NCBI GenBank assembly: GCA_964500515.1
Contig: CAZCNE010000016.1
Location: 1-20,470, forward strand
Length of the DNA: 20,470 nucleotides
DNA from: Altimarinus sp964500515
GTDB lineage: Bacteria; Patescibacteriota; Gracilibacteria; BD1-5; UBA6164
Direction of reading: 5' to 3'
The notes under the pieces are model-generated. The model searched no databases and was not told where the DNA came from. It saw nothing but the letters and a program-made list of their open reading frames with translations. Of the stretch, positions 1 through 9,158 are shown piece by piece; position 1 is the stretch's first letter, and every line of letters starts with the position of its first letter. A program made the position numbers and the translations under genes.

Positions 1-515
1 CTCCAATCAACAGTTTCTTTATCTATATCTGACAACATAAATTCTGCTAACTTTGTCATTTTTGCTTCTGTATATCTCATAGCTGCAGCACTATCTCAAT
101 CCATAGATCAAAAATTTCATTGTCAATCAACAAGTGGATATCTCATTGAAAAATCTTGAGCCAATCTAACCATAGCTTCATATACAGAAGTATCGCCATG
201 CGGATGATATTTTCAAAGTACATCTCAAACTACAGTTGCAGATTTACGATACTTTGCACTTGCTTTTAATCATATTTCATCCATAGAATATAAAATTCTT
301 CTATGAACAGGCTTCAAACCATCCCTTACATCAGGTAAAGCACGAGACACAATAACGCTCATTGCATAATCAAGATAACTAGTTTCAATCTCTTCATTTA
401 TATCTTTTTTTTCATCTCAAGAATAAACTATTTTATCCTCTATTTGAAGTCAAGTTTGAAGTCAAGATTCTTGATTTGTTTCTTCTAAATTTTCTTCATT
501 TGAATTTTCGCTCAT
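1..515 (-). CDS. gyrA: DNA gyrase subunit A, N-terminal part (runs off left edge)
   Basis: This is the breakage-reunion subunit of DNA gyrase, which introduces negative supercoils with GyrB. About 171 codons are present and the rest lies beyond base 1. Visible family motifs are AMSVIVSRALPDVRDGLKPV (residues ~50-70), GKYHPHGD, VDGQGNFGSMDGD and AAMRYTE, with the catalytic Tyr at residue 148. Many glycines are TGA, including those of VVGDVLGK and DGQGNFGS. An acidic, low-complexity extension of about 40 residues precedes the conserved core and is longer than in E. coli GyrA. The start is the first ATG after a promoter-like TTGAAA/TAGAAT pair. Residues at the E. coli 83 and 87 positions are Thr and Glu, as in wild-type gyrases of other bacteria. 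The paralogue ParC is possible, but the sequence reads closest to GyrA. Confidence 0.95.
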
Positions 516-545
516 TTTTGCATTGTTAAAAAAATATTTTGCAAA

Positions 546-573
546 ATTCTACCCATTTTTTTACTTTTTTCAA
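546..573 (-). promoter_or_regulatory. Candidate gyrA promoter
   Basis: On the minus strand there is TTGAAA (573-568), a 16-nt spacer, then TAGAAT (551-546). The resulting start point would lie about 25 nt upstream of the gyrA ATG. This is pattern matching to the sigma-70 consensus in an AT-rich region, so chance matches are possible. Confidence 0.45.
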
Positions 574-716
574 GTAGAAAAATCTTTTAATATTAACAAA
601 AATAGATATTAAACTGAGATTTTTGAAACTGTAAAGTCTTTTTTCTCGTATTTCCGCTTCTATAATTTATTTATCTTAAAAAATATATTAAAATATAATA
701 AACATAATTGTCTTTT

Positions 717-2717
717 ATGAAAAGGTATTTTATATACATCTTGCTTATAATAATTTGAGTATTTAGCTTTTATAACTGTAACGCAAATACTTATATTTTA
801 TGAGCTGCTTGAAATAATAAAACTCAAATTTGGTTAAAATCTTGAGTTTGAACTAATTGTAGTACAAATTGATGTAATATAACAAGTTGGAATGATGAAT
901 CTGGAAGCTCTAGACGCTGAACAGTTTCAAATTGAGCTTGATGATATGTTAAATATAATTTAACAGATACTTTAAATTTTAATCCAACTATTGAACTAAA
1001 AACTTCTCAAATTAATCTAGCAAAAACTGCAAGATTCAAAAATTATACTGTTTTTTATGTATTGAAATGAAAAGATATTTGAAATTCTTCAACTCTTTTT
1101 TCTGATTGAACAAGAGAATGGAGATTTGAACAATGGAATGATTCAGGAAAATATTGATATACATATAGACCTTTATCTGATAATTATAAATCAAATATAT
1201 CTACAATATGGGATAAATATCAAATACTTAGTTTTAATTGTCCTAGCTCTTTTTCAGTAAATGCTTCTGTACAACTTTGATCATGAAAATATACACACCC
1301 TTCTTGGTATATATGAATAAATACTTATCTATGACTTAGCAAATTTTCAAACAATTCTTCTGATACATGACATTTTTATATTGCTGAATTATTATGATAT
1401 TCATCAACTTTGGACGCAGTAAATACCAATAAAGTTGAATCATATTTCGCTATAAAATATGGTATGACTTTAGATCAGACAAGTCCAACAAATTACACTC
1501 TTTCAAATTGAAGCATAGCATGGAATGCTTGAAATGCTTGAACTTACAAATATGATATAACTTGAATATGAAGAGATGATGCTAGTAGTTTAAATCAAAA
1601 AAAATCTCAAACTATAAACAACTCTTGAGATATAATAGTTTGAATTAATTGAAACAGTTTTTCAAATAATTTAAATAGTTTAATTTGGGCAAATGATTGA
1701 AATAATACTTGATCTTGGACAACAACAGATGCTCCAAATTATTACAAAAGAATTAATCGTGAATGGAAGTTTAGTGAAATTTGAGATGTATGAAATCTAA
1801 TTATTTCTTATCCAAATTCTTCACTTGCTAGCTCGGTTTCATCTTCTTGATGACTTCTTATGTTTGTTGATGATGATTGAATATTTAATTCTTGAACAAG
1901 CATTTTTACTTGAAGCTTGAATTCTACAACAAATAATCGGGATTTTTCAGCAAATATTTCAAACTGACAATATATAACATTTTGATATAACAATGACTTA
2001 ACTCCACCAACAATAACATATAATTCTATTTCAAGTTGAGCTTTACTTCCAAAATGAGATTATACTTTTAAATTTTCATATCAAGATCAAGTATCTGGAG
2101 TAAATGCTACTTGAATAACTTATAGTTTATCTAAATGGAATCCTCTAACTTCAAGCTATTGAGAAAATATTGCCGGAGATTATATAAGTTCTGTTGTTAT
2201 GGAAGAAGCAGCAAATATACAAATCATCAATCTTCCTTATTGACGCTATCAATTAGAAATCAAAGTTCCTGATCTAGCATGAAATCTTTCTTCATACAAA
2301 ACAACTTTTTATGTAGATGAAGTAGAATTTATAATAAATACTTGAAGTGTAAATATTTGAAAACTTTTAATTAATTCAAAAAACTTCTCTCCAGAACTTA
2401 TTATAACTGTAAAAACACTTTGAGCTGTCAATAAATTATTTATGATTCAAAATTGAGATTTTAGCAATTCTTGAACTGTTTTAAATAACTGGAATTGAAC
2501 TAGTTGATTTGGATATGATAAATTTCCTTATACAAATAATATAAATTTAATAAATCAAAATGAAATAATTTGATCAAATTCTTTAAGTATAAATACTTCT
2601 TGAGAAAAAAATACCTACACATATAAAGTAAAATTATGAGTTTTATTTGATGATTTAGAACTAAGTTCATGAAATTATTCTACAAAATTAAATTTTTTAT
2701 TACAATTAAATTATTAA
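717..2717 (+). CDS. Large secreted surface protein with LamG-like module (adhesin type)
   Basis: This is a 666-aa exported protein, complete only when TGA is read as Gly, ending in TAA. Residues 1-24 form a signal peptide (MKRYFIYILL start, hydrophobic core). Residues ~45-235 look like a concanavalin A/LamG-type beta-sandwich. They are followed by VESYFAIKYGMTL (~240) and GIGRDDASSLNQKKS (~283), a pair of motifs I associate with large secreted proteins of Bacteroidetes and CPR bacteria (DUF8202-like; name from memory). From ~426 (DLTPPTITY) there is an Ig-like beta domain. The protein is rich in Asn, Ser, Thr and Gly. No sorting signal or C-terminal membrane helix is visible, so the anchoring mode is unknown. 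It starts a same-strand run of three exported proteins. A role in contact with another cell or surface is inferred, not shown. Confidence 0.8.
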
Positions 2718-2806
2718 AAGTTGTCAAATTTTTGCAAAATAAAAAAACATATAGTATCATATTATCGTGTAAGAAATATTTTTTATTTATTAACCTTATA
2801 TATTAT

Positions 2807-3466
2807 ATGAAAACAAAAATAAAAAAGATTGCTGCATTTTTGAGTTTGAGTTTTATACTCGCAAATAACTCTTATGCTGCAACACAAATAGGTACTTGAA
2901 CTGTAACTTGAGATAGTTCGTTTGATACTGCAATTATGTGGAATGATACGATACCTTGAGAAGCTTCTTGAACTATAAATTGAATAGTTATAAAAGCTCA
3001 AGTTTTACCAATTTTAAATATGGTAATTTCTGCTTGAGTTATAGACTTATGAATTCTTAATCCAAGTAATTATGCTTCTTGATCAATAGATATGGAAGTA
3101 GGTACAAATGCAGCAAACTGAGTCACTGTTAGTGCAAAATCTACAAATGCTTGACTTTTAAGTGCAAGTACAAATTCAACAATAAATAGTTTGAATACAG
3201 ATTGAATTGCTGAATCATATAAATTTAGTTCTAGTTTATGAGCAAGTGCTGATTCGGCTATAGCCTGATATACTCGTAGTGCAGATCTTGATGTTGAAGT
3301 AAATGATAATACTACTTCTCATATACTTTATACTACAAATAAATCTGAATCTTCAACAAATGTAGATGATTTTAAATTTACTGTATCAGCTAAAATTGAT
3401 GCACAAACTCCAGCAGCAAATGATTATCAAAACTTGGTAAGCGTTACTGTTGTTTGAAATTTCTAA
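2807..3466 (+). CDS. Small exported WxL-like surface protein
   Basis: This is a 219-aa exported protein. Residues 1-25 are a signal peptide with a likely cut after NNSYA. The mature part is Gly/Ala/Ser/Thr/Asn rich and predicted all-beta. It contains VLPILNMVISAGVIDLGILN followed by a segment like GVTVSAKSTNAGLLS, which resembles the beta-sandwich of WxL-type and related surface proteins, although no clear WxL pair is present. The next gene encodes a DUF916-like protein, and WxL proteins in Firmicutes are commonly paired with DUF916 proteins, so context supports the guess. A strong terminator follows the stop codon. High expression as a coat or S-layer component is possible but unproven. Confidence 0.7.
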
Positions 3467-3480
3467 AAAATTTTTCTTCT

Positions 3481-3519
3481 AAAAAATAGTTTTCATCTTT
3501 TTGAAAACTATTTTTTTTT
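3481..3519 (+). terminator. Intrinsic terminator after the WxL-like gene
   Basis: A perfect inverted repeat, AAAAAATAGTTTTCA (3481-3495) and its complement (3502-3516), has a 6-nt loop and ends in a T run to 3519. It lies 15 nt past the stop codon, between two same-strand genes, so the DUF916-like gene downstream may need its own promoter or readthrough. Confidence 0.8.
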
Positions 3520-3585
3520 GTCTTTTTTTGCTTTTTTTATTTTTTTTCTTATTATTATTAATAATTAAAATTAAACTTTTAAAAT

Positions 3586-4917
3586 ATGAGAGCTTTTTAC
3601 AAAACAACATACTTAATTATTTTTTTCTTTTTATCATTTAAAACTATTTTTGCAAATATAGATATTTCAGTTTCTCCAGTAAAATATGAACTTGAATTTA
3701 ATCCTTGAGAAACAATAAATAAAACAATTAAACTTTTTAATAACACAAATGTAAAACAAAATATATTTATCAATACTAAAAATGCTATATCTATGCAAAG
3801 TTGATGACAACCATTATTTGTTGAAAGTATAGAAAATCCTGAATTATATCTGGCTAGCTGGATTACACCAAGCGTTACTGATATAGAAATTGACCCACTT
3901 GAAATTAAAGACATACCAATAACTATAAATATCCCCTCAAATGCTGCTCCAGGTTGACATTATGCTGCAGTTTTTTTTAATGTTAAAGAAAATGAAGATT
4001 GACAAATAAGCTTAAAAAAAAGAATTTGAGTTCTTGTTTTACTAAAAGTCCCTTGAAATGTTAACGCTTCTTGAAGTATTGACAATATTTATATAAACTC
4101 AAATACAATTAATAATGAAAATAAAATAAATAATAACAAAGGCGAAAATCAAAATAATGATTTTTTAAATAATTTATTGAATTTTTTTAATTATGACATA
4201 AAAATAAAATGAAATAAAAATAGTGATAATGATAATTTTAATGTTGATTTTATTATTGATTTTTCAAATAAGTGAAATATCCATATAAAACCAACTTGAA
4301 AAATAATAATAACAGATGAAAAATGAGAAAAGCTTAAAAATATATGAAAAGAAACAGTAAAAGATAAAAACTGAGTTGTTATTTGAGAAAAAATAGTTGA
4401 TTATATTCCTATAAATGACGAGGAATGAAATGTTTTACCAAATACAAAAAGAGTTTTTAAACAAAAATGGGAGGGGTTTGCTCACAAAACTACTAATGAA
4501 AATGATGAAGAAATCATAGATTTCTTCTCTGCTTGAGAATATTATAGTAAAAAAGATAATATTTCTTTTTTATTTCCATGGGAAAAAGTTTGCACTAAAA
4601 ATGTAGAAAAAACATTTAATGCAAAGTTTGATCTTTTTTATATGGATCAAGAATGAAATAAAATATCATTTTCTCCAAACAAAGATTTTCAAATTACTTA
4701 TAATGAAAGCTGTAAAACTATAAAGTGGTCTTTTATAATTTTTTGATCACAAATATTGTTAATTTTTATTATTTTATGGTTATTTTTATTTTTATTTAGA
4801 AGAAAAAAATGTCCAAAATGTAAAAAAATTATTAAAAAAGATATGAAAATTTGTCCTTATTGTGGATATGATTTAAAAAAGAAAAAAGTTCTAAAAATAA
4901 GTAAACAAAAAAAATAA
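3586..4917 (+). CDS. DUF916-like exported protein with C-terminal TM helix and cytoplasmic zinc ribbon
   Basis: This is a 443-aa protein. Residues 1-24 are a signal peptide. Residues ~25-165 match the style of the DUF916 (WxL-interacting, peptidoglycan-binding) domain: ISVSPVKYELEFNPGETINK, then NAAPGGHYAAVFF and a hydrophobic strand (IGVLVLLKVPG). An Asn/Lys-rich linker (~175-205) leads to a second beta domain. Residues ~383-405 form one hydrophobic helix, followed by basic RRKK and a zinc ribbon with two Cys pairs (CPKC near 408-411 and CPYC about 14 residues later). A basic tail ends the protein. The topology implies the ribbon is in the cytoplasm and the bulk outside. Firmicutes DUF916 proteins normally end after a TM helix, so the ribbon is unusual. 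The neighbouring WxL-like gene is the likely partner. Confidence 0.75.
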
Positions 4918-4920
4918 ATA

Positions 4921-6081
4921 TTATTTTATCACACTCGCAACTACATCACTAACTCATTTATCAAAAGGACTAGGAATTATTTTTTCTGGTGTTGGATTTT
5001 TTACCATTTTTGCTAAAGCAATCGCCGCCTTGATCTTCATATCATCATTTATTTTTTTAACTTTATTTTTAAGTGCTCATTTAAAAATTCAAGGAAAAAC
5101 CAAAACATTGTTTAATTGATTTGGGAAATCACTTCTTCAAGTTGCAATAATTTTTGCTCAAGCTTTTTTTGCTTCTTGTGGCATTATTTCAGGAATAGGA
5201 TTAGCCATAGCAAAAATCATTGGATCTTTTGCCATAGATTTTACCATTTCTCAAGTTAAAATTCAAGGAGCAGAAACTCATATAAATATATCTCTATTTT
5301 TTACTGCTATTTTTAAATCTCATTTTATACAATTTTCACCTTCTGGATCAAGTATACAAGAAGTATTTGTTATATTTGTTAAGATTTCTTTTTCAGTATT
5401 TAATGATTCTCTTCATTTAAAAATAGTTCCTCTTGAATCTACAGCTATTATATCTTTTATTCCATAAAGTAAAAGTAATTTTGTTATAGCAATTCCTGCA
5501 GCTCAAACTCAAGAAATAATAACCTTTACATCTTCTTTTTTCTTTTTTGTTATTTTTAATCAGTTTATTATTCAAGCAAGACAAACTATTGCTGTTCAAT
5601 GTTGATCATCATGAAAAACAGGAATATCAAGCTCATTTTTTAATCTCTCTTCTATTTCAAAACATCTAGGAGAACTTATATCTTCCAAATTTATTCATCA
5701 AAGTGTTGGTGATATGTTTTTTATAGTTTGAATAATTTCTTCTGTATCTTGTGTATCCAAAACTATAGGAAAAGCATTTACTCATCAAAATTCCTTAAAT
5801 AAAGCACATTTTCATTCCATAACTGGAAGTCAAGCAAGTCATCATATATTTCCTAATCACAAAACTGCACTTCAATCAGAAATCACAGCAATTGTATTTG
5901 ATTTAATAGTATAATCATAAGCTTTTTGAGGATTTTTTGCTATTTCTTTACAAGGTTCAGCAACTCATGGAGAATAAAGCAAACTTAGATCATCTTTGTT
6001 TTTTATTTTTCATTTTGATATAAAATCTATTTTTCCTGCTAATTTTTTATGTAGTTTTAAACTTTCTTTAAAATAATCCAT
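4921..6081 (-). CDS. NAD(P)-dependent malic enzyme (short bacterial type)
   Basis: This cytoplasmic enzyme decarboxylates malate to pyruvate with reduction of NAD(P). The 386-aa length matches the short prokaryotic family (YtsJ-like, without a phosphotransacetylase domain). Visible motifs are LLYSPGVAEPCKEI, the TIAVISDGSAVLGLGNIG segment, GGINLEDISSPRCFEIE, PVFHDDQHGTAIV (metal and substrate site), the Rossmann loop ISGVGAAGIA, and a C-terminal ANPIPEI...ATGRSDFPNQLNN. All Rossmann-loop positions are intact when TGA is read as Gly. The gene is tail-to-tail with the DUF916-like gene, with only 3 nt between stops and no hairpin terminator seen. In a metabolically reduced CPR cell it may be an important source of pyruvate and NAD(P)H (inference). 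Confidence 0.93.
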
Positions 6082-6108
6082 ATTATATATCTTAAAAATT
6101 ATAATTTT

Positions 6109-6135
6109 ATTATAATTTAATATAAAAAATTTCAA
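6109..6135 (-). promoter_or_regulatory. Candidate malic enzyme promoter
   Basis: On the minus strand there is TTGAAA (6135-6130), a short 15-nt spacer, and TATAAT (6114-6109). A second TATAAT-like box lies further downstream, and the ATG is at 6081. The region is extremely AT-rich, so the call is tentative. Confidence 0.35.
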
Positions 6136-6160
6136 ATATTTTAAAAAAATTCAATACGAT

Positions 6161-6188
6161 TTGTTTTTAGTAATTTTTTGTTTATAAT
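6161..6188 (+). promoter_or_regulatory. Candidate Nudix operon promoter
   Basis: TTGTTT (6161-6166), a 16-nt spacer and TATAAT (6183-6188) precede the Nudix start by 28 nt. The predicted leader is about 20 nt with no Shine-Dalgarno sequence. Confidence 0.45.
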
Positions 6189-6216
6189 ATTTACAATATA
6201 TGAAAAAACTGTTAAT

Positions 6217-6669
6217 ATGGCAAAGAAATATGAAAAAAGTTCTTGAGGGATTGTTTACAGGATAAAAGATAATAAAATCGAGATTTTACTTTTAAAATGG
6301 AAAAATTCTAGACAAAATATAGAATATGTTATTCCAAAATGACATATCGAAGAATGAGAAATAGCTAAAGTTTCAGCTATTAGAGAAGTAAGTGAAGAAA
6401 CTTGACTTCCTGAAAAAGATTTAGAAGTTATAAAATTTATAACAAAAATTAATTATATATTCAAAGCTTGACATCTAGAAGATAAACCCTTGATTGATAA
6501 AGATGTTTATTTATTTTTGATAAAATATAAATGAACAGAAAAACCTATAGTTCAAAAAGAAGAAAGATTTATAGATTATGAGTGGATAGATATTGATAAT
6601 ATAAAAAAAATTGATGTAAAATTTGATCTTAGCTGAATAGTAAATAAAAATAGAACTTATTTTATATAG
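6217..6669 (+). CDS. Nudix hydrolase
   Basis: This is a 150-aa protein of the Nudix family, which hydrolyses nucleoside diphosphates linked to another moiety using Mg2+. The full Nudix box GX5EX7REUXEEXGU is present at ~42-64 (GHIEEGE...REVSEETGL), preceded by VIPK. Two of the box glycines are TGA, which is direct evidence for recoding: 7 of the 8 glycines in the gene are TGA and one is GGG. An upstream ATG at 6200 is in another frame and hits TAA after 21 codons, so the 6217 start is used. The protein resembles the small Nudix group that includes Ap4A hydrolases (VIPKGHIEEGE), but the substrate cannot be fixed from sequence. The stop is TAG, one of the few not TAA. Confidence 0.92.
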
Positions 6670-6712
6670 ACAATTTTTAAACTTTTTTACTTTTACTCTT
6701 TTATAATTTTTT

Positions 6713-7183
6713 ATGGAAATATACTACAAAAAAAATGATTTAATAATCCAAAATTCAAATAAAAAAAATATCGTATTTGATACTTTAAGTAGCGATGTTA
6801 GTATAGATGACTTTTCTGTAAAAGCTCAATGAGAATATGAAAAATCATGAATTTTATCTGAAGTTAAATTTTTTAAAGATTTATTTTTTTATAAATTTAC
6901 TACAGATTGATACAGAATAATTATAATAACAGGTGATAGTTTTGAATTAAACGAAGAGATCCTTCCATTTTTTGGTGATATTGATCTTTTAATTTTACCT
7001 TGAACAAAAAATAGTGCAAAACTATACGATGATCTTGAAGCAAAAACTGTTCTTCCTTATGGAGAAACAAAAGATATATTTTTTAATTCTTTATCTCAAA
7101 ATATAGAAGAAGTTGAAACTTATAAATTAAAATGATGATTAAGTTGAGATATAACTGAGTTTATAAATTTAAAAATTAATTAA
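6713..7183 (+). CDS. Degenerate UlaG-like metallo-beta-lactamase-fold protein
   Basis: This is a 156-aa protein. QGEYEKSGI and the later block RIIIITGD...LPFFGDIDLLILPGT, followed by AKTVLPYGE, parallel the second half of UlaG-like metallo-beta-lactamase-fold proteins common in CPR genomes (typical pattern GEYEV.GV...GD...L..GDIDILLIPVGG...VIPMHY). The HxHxDH metal motif expected in the N-terminal half is absent and that half is shortened. The His in the final MHY-like strand is replaced by YGE. It is therefore probably not an active metal hydrolase, or it is a structural or regulatory relative. It lies 43 nt after the Nudix gene on the same strand. A TATAAT box sits only 5 nt before the ATG, so a leaderless transcript is possible if it is a real -10. 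The family assignment is by motif memory only. Confidence 0.6.
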
Positions 7184-7189
7184 TTTACT

Positions 7190-7291
7190 ATGAAAGAAAA
7201 AATTAATTGAGAACTTCCACAAAAAAATCGCAAATTGGAACAAGAAACAAAACCTTTTAATATAGTAAAAAAAATAAAAAATAATAAATAA
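7190..7291 (+). CDS. Very small basic protein, unknown function
   Basis: This 33-aa frame (MKEKINGELPQKNRKLEQET start) begins 6 nt after the preceding stop and includes one TGA glycine. It is Lys/Glu/Asn rich with no membrane segment and is not recognised. It ends at TAA just after an A-rich slippery stretch (7268-7280). The next small ORF continues in the adjacent frame, so the two may be one gene split by a frameshift. Confidence 0.4.
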
Positions 7292-7310
7292 AATTCCGTC
7301 CTTTCCAGAT

Positions 7311-7409
7311 ATGCCTCCTTCACCTCCTTCAGATGATATTGAAAAAAGGAGAAAGAAAATTGCTGAGAATGTTTTGAGAATGATTCATAATCGTGATAGA
7401 TGTGATTAA
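7311..7409 (+). CDS. Very small protein, unknown (possible continuation of previous ORF)
   Basis: This 32-aa frame starts MPPSPPSDDIEKRRKKIAEN, has a predicted charged helix and ends RDRCD. No family is recognised. The frame is open upstream of the ATG back through KIPSFPD into the poly-A region, consistent with being the tail of a protein of about 70 residues begun at 7190. It contains no TGA, so the standard code gives the same reading. Confidence 0.4.
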   Translation: MPPSPPSDDIEKRRKKIAENVLRMIHNRDRCD

Positions 7410-7458
7410 ACCAATTTATGTATAATTAAATACATAAAATAACAACTAATTAAATTTT

Positions 7459-7668
7459 ATGTGAAATCCAACAACACAATTAGAAATTAATGAAGATAAA
7501 ATTTTTAGATGAAAATGAATAGAAGCATATTATTATACTACTAGTAAAGAAATAAATGAATTTATAGATATGATTTTATGACTTGAAAATATGCCTCAAA
7601 CAATGATTAGAATTATAAGATGAGTTAAATATCAAATAGAAAAATTTTTTGACTTATGTAAAGATTAA
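7459..7668 (+). CDS. Small protein, unknown function
   Basis: This is a 69-aa protein beginning MGNPTTQLEINEDKIFRGKG and ending DLCKD, with several TGA glycines (the second codon is TGA). It appears soluble and mostly helical with no recognised motif. The stop codon lies inside a 38-bp perfect palindrome that also holds the stop codon of the convergent thioredoxin gene. A TATAAT at about 7421 may be its promoter -10. Confidence 0.55.
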
Positions 7669-7700
7669 AAAAACTGTGAAATTTCACAGTTTTTTTAATC
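7663..7700. terminator. Bidirectional terminator overlapping both convergent stop codons
   Basis: This is a 19-bp perfect inverted repeat with no separate spacer: GATTAAAAAAACTGTGAAA (7663-7681) and its complement (7682-7700). The A run on one side becomes the T run of the other, so it works on both strands. Both the 69-aa gene and trxA end in GAT-TAA inside it. Confidence 0.85.
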
Positions 7701-8015
7701 TTTTAGATATTTTTCACTTATTTCTTCTAATTGTTGTAATTGTTGAACTCAAATCATTTGTTCAACCGCTTTTCAATCTTTAAATAAAATCAAAGTTGGT
7801 ATACTCATAACTCTAAATTGTGCTGCTATATTTGGATTCTCATCTACATTTAATTTTGCAACTTTCATTTTTCAATCCATTTTTTCAGCAAAATCAGAAA
7901 TTATTGGAAGCATCATCTGACATGGCCCACACCATTCAGCCCAAAAATCTACTAAACTTACTCAAGTAGAAATTGTTTCTTCAAAATTTTCTTCATTCAA
8001 AATTATTGCTGACAT
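7695..8015 (-). CDS. trxA: Thioredoxin
   Basis: This is a 106-aa thioredoxin, a cytoplasmic disulfide reductase normally recycled by thioredoxin reductase. The active site WCGPC is at residues 28-32, preceded by LVDFWAE, with the cis-proline loop VMSIPTLILFKDG further on. The length is typical for the family. The CGPC glycine is encoded by GGG while most other glycines are TGA. It is the last gene of a minus-strand run that begins with the sigma factor. The 63-nt gap from the CapA-like gene has no strong terminator, so cotranscription is plausible. Confidence 0.95.
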
Positions 8016-8078
8016 ATTTTATTTTTTTAAATAATAAACATTTTTATTATATTTATAAAATTTTATAAGTAAAATTTT

Positions 8079-9116
8079 TTACTCTAAGCTGTATTCTGAA
8101 ATCTTTCAATCATCAATTTTATGATTTATTTTATCTATTATTTGTATATTTTTATCTTTATCAACTTCGATATGAACAAGTGTTCAAATATAAGTTGGGA
8201 CTGTTTTCTTTTTTAGATTTTTATCATATATACAATCCATTCAAGATTGACAATATTGCCGTCACCAATTTTGATCAAATATATAATTTCAAAGAGAATA
8301 TATGATAAGTTTTCAATTATAAGTTTCTATTTCTCAAGGAATATGAGAATGTCATCACAAAATTATATCAGCTCAAGAATCAATTATATCGTATGCTAAT
8401 TTTCTTTGAGAAGTATTTGGAGAAAACTTATACTCAGCTCACCAGTGAGGTAAAATAATTTTTAAAAAACAATTATTTTCTTGCATTTTTTCTAAATCAT
8501 TTTTTATATTTTCTAAACTAAGTTTTTTAATAGTTTTATCATTTCAATCATAACTATAAGCTTCATAACAAATTTTTTTTCAAGAAATATCTGTTGCTAA
8601 AAAATTATATTCTTTTGTTCAAATATAATCAAAAGCTTCATTTAAAATTGTCTTTTTTGTTAATTCATATCATTCTTTTCAAGAATTAAATATATGATTA
8701 TTTGCTAAACTAAAAACTCACTTATTTTTTCAAATAATTTCTTTAAGCAATACTTTTGCATTTTCATTAGCTCAAAAATAAAAAGTTCTTTCCAATTTAT
8801 CTCTATCTTTTTTTGCAAAAGGACTTTCAAGATTAAAAAAAGCAATTCAATCTGATTTTGTTTCTATAGGATTATAATTTTTAAAAATTCTATCATATCA
8901 ATCTTTTTTATTATAATATCAAACTGATCTTGAAAGCATAATATCTCATCAAACATAAATATTGATATTTTTAAAAACTTCTTCTTTTTTTTCAGTTTTT
9001 ACTATATTTTTTTCTTCATTTTTTAAAGATGAATCTTTTTCAAGAAAATAACTATTTGTATTGAAAAAAATAGATGAAATAATTATACTTAAAAATAAAA
9101 TTATATAATCAAACAT
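8079..9116 (-). CDS. CapA-like (PGA_cap) metallophosphatase-family protein, membrane anchored
   Basis: This is a 345-aa protein. Residues 1-18 form an N-terminal hydrophobic segment (signal anchor), followed by a Lys/Glu-rich linker. The catalytic-type domain carries the family blocks in order: GGDIMLSR (Asp58), FFNLESP, SLANNHIFN (~140), LPHWGAEY, GGHSHIPGEIE (~254) and YSLGNYIFDQ. These match the PGA_cap/CapA family linked to poly-gamma-glutamate capsule or envelope polymer processing. All putative metal ligands (Asp, Asn, His) appear intact, so it is probably active outside the membrane. It follows the small membrane protein by 42 nt and is likely in the sigma-factor operon. No capsule synthetase (CapB/CapC) is seen here, so the true substrate is unknown. 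Confidence 0.88.
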
Positions 9117-9158
9117 AAAAATTAATTAATTTTAATATTTTTATTTTAATTATTTTTA

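Noticed and set aside
254..300. Quinolone-resistance mutation in GyrA (Thr and Glu at the E. coli 83/87 positions)
   Set aside because: Thr and Glu occur at these sites in wild-type gyrases of many bacteria; no basis for calling resistance.
3597..3914. 105-codon minus-strand frame under the standard code, the longest such frame
   Set aside because: It lies antisense to the DUF916-like gene. It has no recognisable motif and follows from the complementary codon pattern.
6200..6265. Upstream ATG as the Nudix start
   Set aside because: It is in a different frame and reaches TAA after 21 codons without entering the Nudix domain.
8050..8078. AT-only palindrome between the CapA-like and trxA genes as a terminator
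   Set aside because: The hairpin is short and has no G/C pairs; too weak to support.
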